DNA of 6,563 bases from CAMBDR01 sp046597185 (GTDB lineage Bacteria; Pseudomonadota; Gammaproteobacteria; Burkholderiales; Burkholderiaceae_D). Made by a program: the position numbers and the translations under genes. The stretch is taken from assembly GCA_046597185.1 (NCBI GenBank), contig JBKJLF010000172.1, positions 1 through 6,563 on the forward strand. The letters run 5' to 3'. Numbering within the stretch: the stretch's first letter is position 1; each line of letters starts with the position of its first letter. The notes below the pieces were generated by a model. It was not told the DNA's origin, made no database searches, and saw only the letters and a list, made by a program, of their open reading frames with translations. Shown piece after piece: positions 5,393 to 6,563 of the stretch.

Positions 5393-6142
5393 TTACCGAT
5401 GCGCCGCATAAACCCTGCGAATAAAGTGCATGCTTGGTCGCTCAGCCCAAGCTTGCATGGCACTTGCCACCAATGGCGGAAAGGCGATTGCATCATCTAA
5501 GGGATGTTCTTTGGGCGATACTAGCGGCGCTAGCAAGCTGGCGGCGGTGAGGTCGGCGCGGGTAAATTGGCTGCCAGTGAGATAGGGTCTGCCGTCGGCG
5601 AGGAGAGAGTCGAGCCAATCGAGTTCGGCCTCCACAATGGCACGCGACTCTTGCCCTTGTTGTATACCTAAATCCATGCCCTTTTGCATCATGCCCACCA
5701 CGCGTGACCAAATCAGCCTCACCATGATGCGCTCCAATAGGGGCAAGCCTTGGGTAAATAGCGGTCGCACCGCATTGGGCGCGTGGCTTAAGGCATCAGA
5801 GTAGAAAAAGCGCCGCACATGCACCCCCGCCACCGTATCTAAGCGCTTTTCAATTGCGCGAACCTGTTCCGCATCCGCATCCGCACCCGCAAGGCTCTTG
5901 GCGTGATCAGTCGATTGTGTCTCGCACCAATCGATGATGGCGGCCGAATCTGTAACCACGGTATCGCCAATCTGCAAATACGGTACCGAACCGCGCTTGG
6001 CCCCGAGTGCTTTGGCAATTTTCCTATGTTTGCCCACCATCACCGGGCGCGCCTCATGGTCTATGCCGAAATGCTCCAAGGCCCAACGTGCTTTTTCGCA
6101 ATAGTGGGAAATGTTGAAAATGTACAAGATGGGTCGGGTCAT
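5393..6142 (-). CDS. Glutathione S-transferase family protein
   Basis: This 249-residue cytoplasmic protein is predicted to use glutathione in conjugation, reduction or isomerisation of an unknown substrate. The thioredoxin-like N-terminal domain (about 1-78) has a first strand ILYIFN followed by ISHYCEKARWAL (11-22), with S12 and C15 as candidate catalytic residues. V53-P54 supplies the conserved cis-proline, and D65-S66 the glutathione gamma-glutamyl contact. The helical C-terminal domain holds the N-capping/hydrophobic-staple motif TRAD (194-197) in YLTGSQFTRADL. Length is slightly above the usual 200-230 residues, the excess being in the 110-165 helical region. No SD precedes the ATG at 6142 and no alternative start fits better, since the first strand begins at residue 5. 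A TATACT at 6239-6234 could serve as -10, without a good -35. The class cannot be assigned reliably. Confidence 0.88.
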   Translation of the reverse strand: MTRPILYIFNISHYCEKARWALEHFGIDHEARPVMVGKHRKIAKALGAKRGSVPYLQIGDTVVTDSAAIIDWCETQSTDHAKSLAGADADAEQVRAIEKRLDTVAGVHVRRFFYSDALSHAPNAVRPLFTQGLPLLERIMVRLIWSRVVGMMQKGMDLGIQQGQESRAIVEAELDWLDSLLADGRPYLTGSQFTRADLTAASLLAPLVSPKEHPLDDAIAFPPLVASAMQAWAERPSMHFIRRVYAAHR

Positions 6143-6513
6143 GGTTAGGTGCAGACAAGGTTAGATTGGCAAAAAGGGCGTTTGGCATGGAACTACTCGC
6201 ATTTACCCTTGGCGGTTGAAAAATATCTGGTTGAGTATACATTAGGACTTACGCAAAAACATCATAAATGTAACAGTTTGCAAGCATAAAAATTTAAAGG
6301 AGTTTGTTTTTGAGTAAAGTACGGGCATGAAAATACGCCCAACCCATAGGCCTATGCACATTTCAAAATTACGGAAAAAAAGAAACAAAAATTAAAGATA
6401 AGCAAACATGCGTGCCGTTTTGCTACACAGTCATATAAAAGTGCACAAATAAGCGAATTTTGCTTGTAAACTTTCAAAAAAAGGCGTTTACTCTCAATTT
6501 TTGAGGGTTCAAA
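6143..6513. other. AT-rich intergenic region, no gene seen
   Basis: These 371 bp separate the GST gene from a possible gene start at 6514 and hold no credible coding frame. From about 6240 the DNA is much more AT-rich than the rest of the window, with several A runs. Visible elements are GGACTTACGCAAAA (6245-6258), which resembles termini I recall from some insertion sequences; a GGGC-10-GCCC inverted repeat (about 6323-6340); a perfect 12-bp palindrome CATAGGCCTATG (6345-6356); and a TATAAA (6434-6439) without a matching -35. None is enough to name a function. The low GC suggests foreign DNA or an extended regulatory leader. Confidence 0.6.
6490..6508 (+). promoter_or_regulatory. Hairpin covering a Shine-Dalgarno sequence
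   Basis: The sequence ACTCTCAA-TTT-TTGAGGGT can form an 8-bp stem with one T-G wobble and a 3-nt loop. Its right arm contains GAGGG (6503-6507), which lies 6 nt before the ATG at 6514. If that start is used, the hairpin would hide the ribosome binding site. The stem is AT-rich at the loop end and modest in strength. Confidence 0.35.
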
Positions 6514-6563
6514 ATGACAGCGGAAATAAGCACATGCGCAAAGAAGAACTTGCTGGACTCGAA
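6514..6563 (+). CDS. Possible start of an unidentified gene, cut by window end
   Basis: The ATG at 6514 has GAGGG 6 nt upstream and stays open to the window edge for 16 codons (MTAEISTCAKKNLLDS). An alternative ATG at 6534 in a different frame gives MRKEELAGLE, with GGAA (6522-6525) 8 nt upstream. The two cannot be told apart from so little sequence, and no family can be recognised. The first is preferred for its SD spacing. Confidence 0.35.
   Translation, partial: MTAEISTCAKKNLLDS

Noticed and set aside
6054..6242. 62-codon minus-strand frame overlapping the GST start
   Set aside because: It overlaps the GST N-terminal strand and catalytic motif in another frame and shows no family features.
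6345..6356. 12-bp perfect palindrome CATAGGCCTATG
   Set aside because: About one or two such palindromes are expected by chance in 6.5 kb, and no partner site or nearby regulator supports a function.
1..6563. CRISPR array, tRNA or toxin-antitoxin pair
   Set aside because: The repeats here are few, long and of two or three copies without regular spacers. No tRNA-like cloverleaf or paired small ORFs with recognisable motifs were seen.

Overview
The window looks like a chromosomal accessory region of a Gram-negative bacterium. Evidence for this is a periplasmic TonB-C-domain protein with a Sec-type signal, a TauE/SafE-type membrane segment and a bacterial GST of the kind common in Proteobacteria. 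A beta- or gammaproteobacterium is the best guess, but no marker gene fixes the taxon. There is no rRNA, tRNA, CRISPR array or complete insertion sequence.

Layout, left to right. 1-202 is a copy of a repeated flank carrying a broken, unrecognised + strand reading frame. 203-399 is AT-rich upstream DNA with a good promoter. 400-1614 (+) encodes a rhomboid-family intramembrane serine protease with a complete Ser/His dyad. 1662-3224 (-) encodes an intact AAA-ATPase-like/PD-(D/E)XK nuclease (PF09820 + PF08011/DUF1703 type), convergent with the rhomboid. Its upstream flank (3191-3480) carries its promoter and a second copy of the broken + strand frame (to 3535). 3700-4512 (-) encodes an exported protein with a C-terminal TonB domain. 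4867-5370 (+) encodes a small membrane protein that appears to be a chimera ending in the last part of a TauE/SafE permease. 5393-6142 (-) encodes a glutathione S-transferase family protein. 6143-6513 is AT-rich and apparently non-coding. A new + strand gene may begin at 6514, with its Shine-Dalgarno inside a hairpin.

The main structural observation is a repeated, differently filled unit. The intact ATPase lies between a 3' flank (about 1631-1746, which includes its last codons) and a 5' flank (3191-3311, which includes its first codons and promoter). The same two flanks recur, same order and orientation, at 3561-3632 and 4594-4714. There, about 1.44 kb of ATPase body is absent and 961 bp holding the TonB-domain gene sits in its place. 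A third 5' flank begins exactly at base 1, so another ATPase copy or remnant probably lies just left of the window. The region therefore looks like a tandem array of a nuclease module that has been duplicated, gutted and refilled. The surviving ATPase promoter, with an even better -10 box in the gutted copy, now points at the TonB-domain gene.

Apart from this array, the genes do not form an obvious pathway. Rhomboid/ATPase and chimera/GST are convergent pairs, and no operon of more than one gene is visible.
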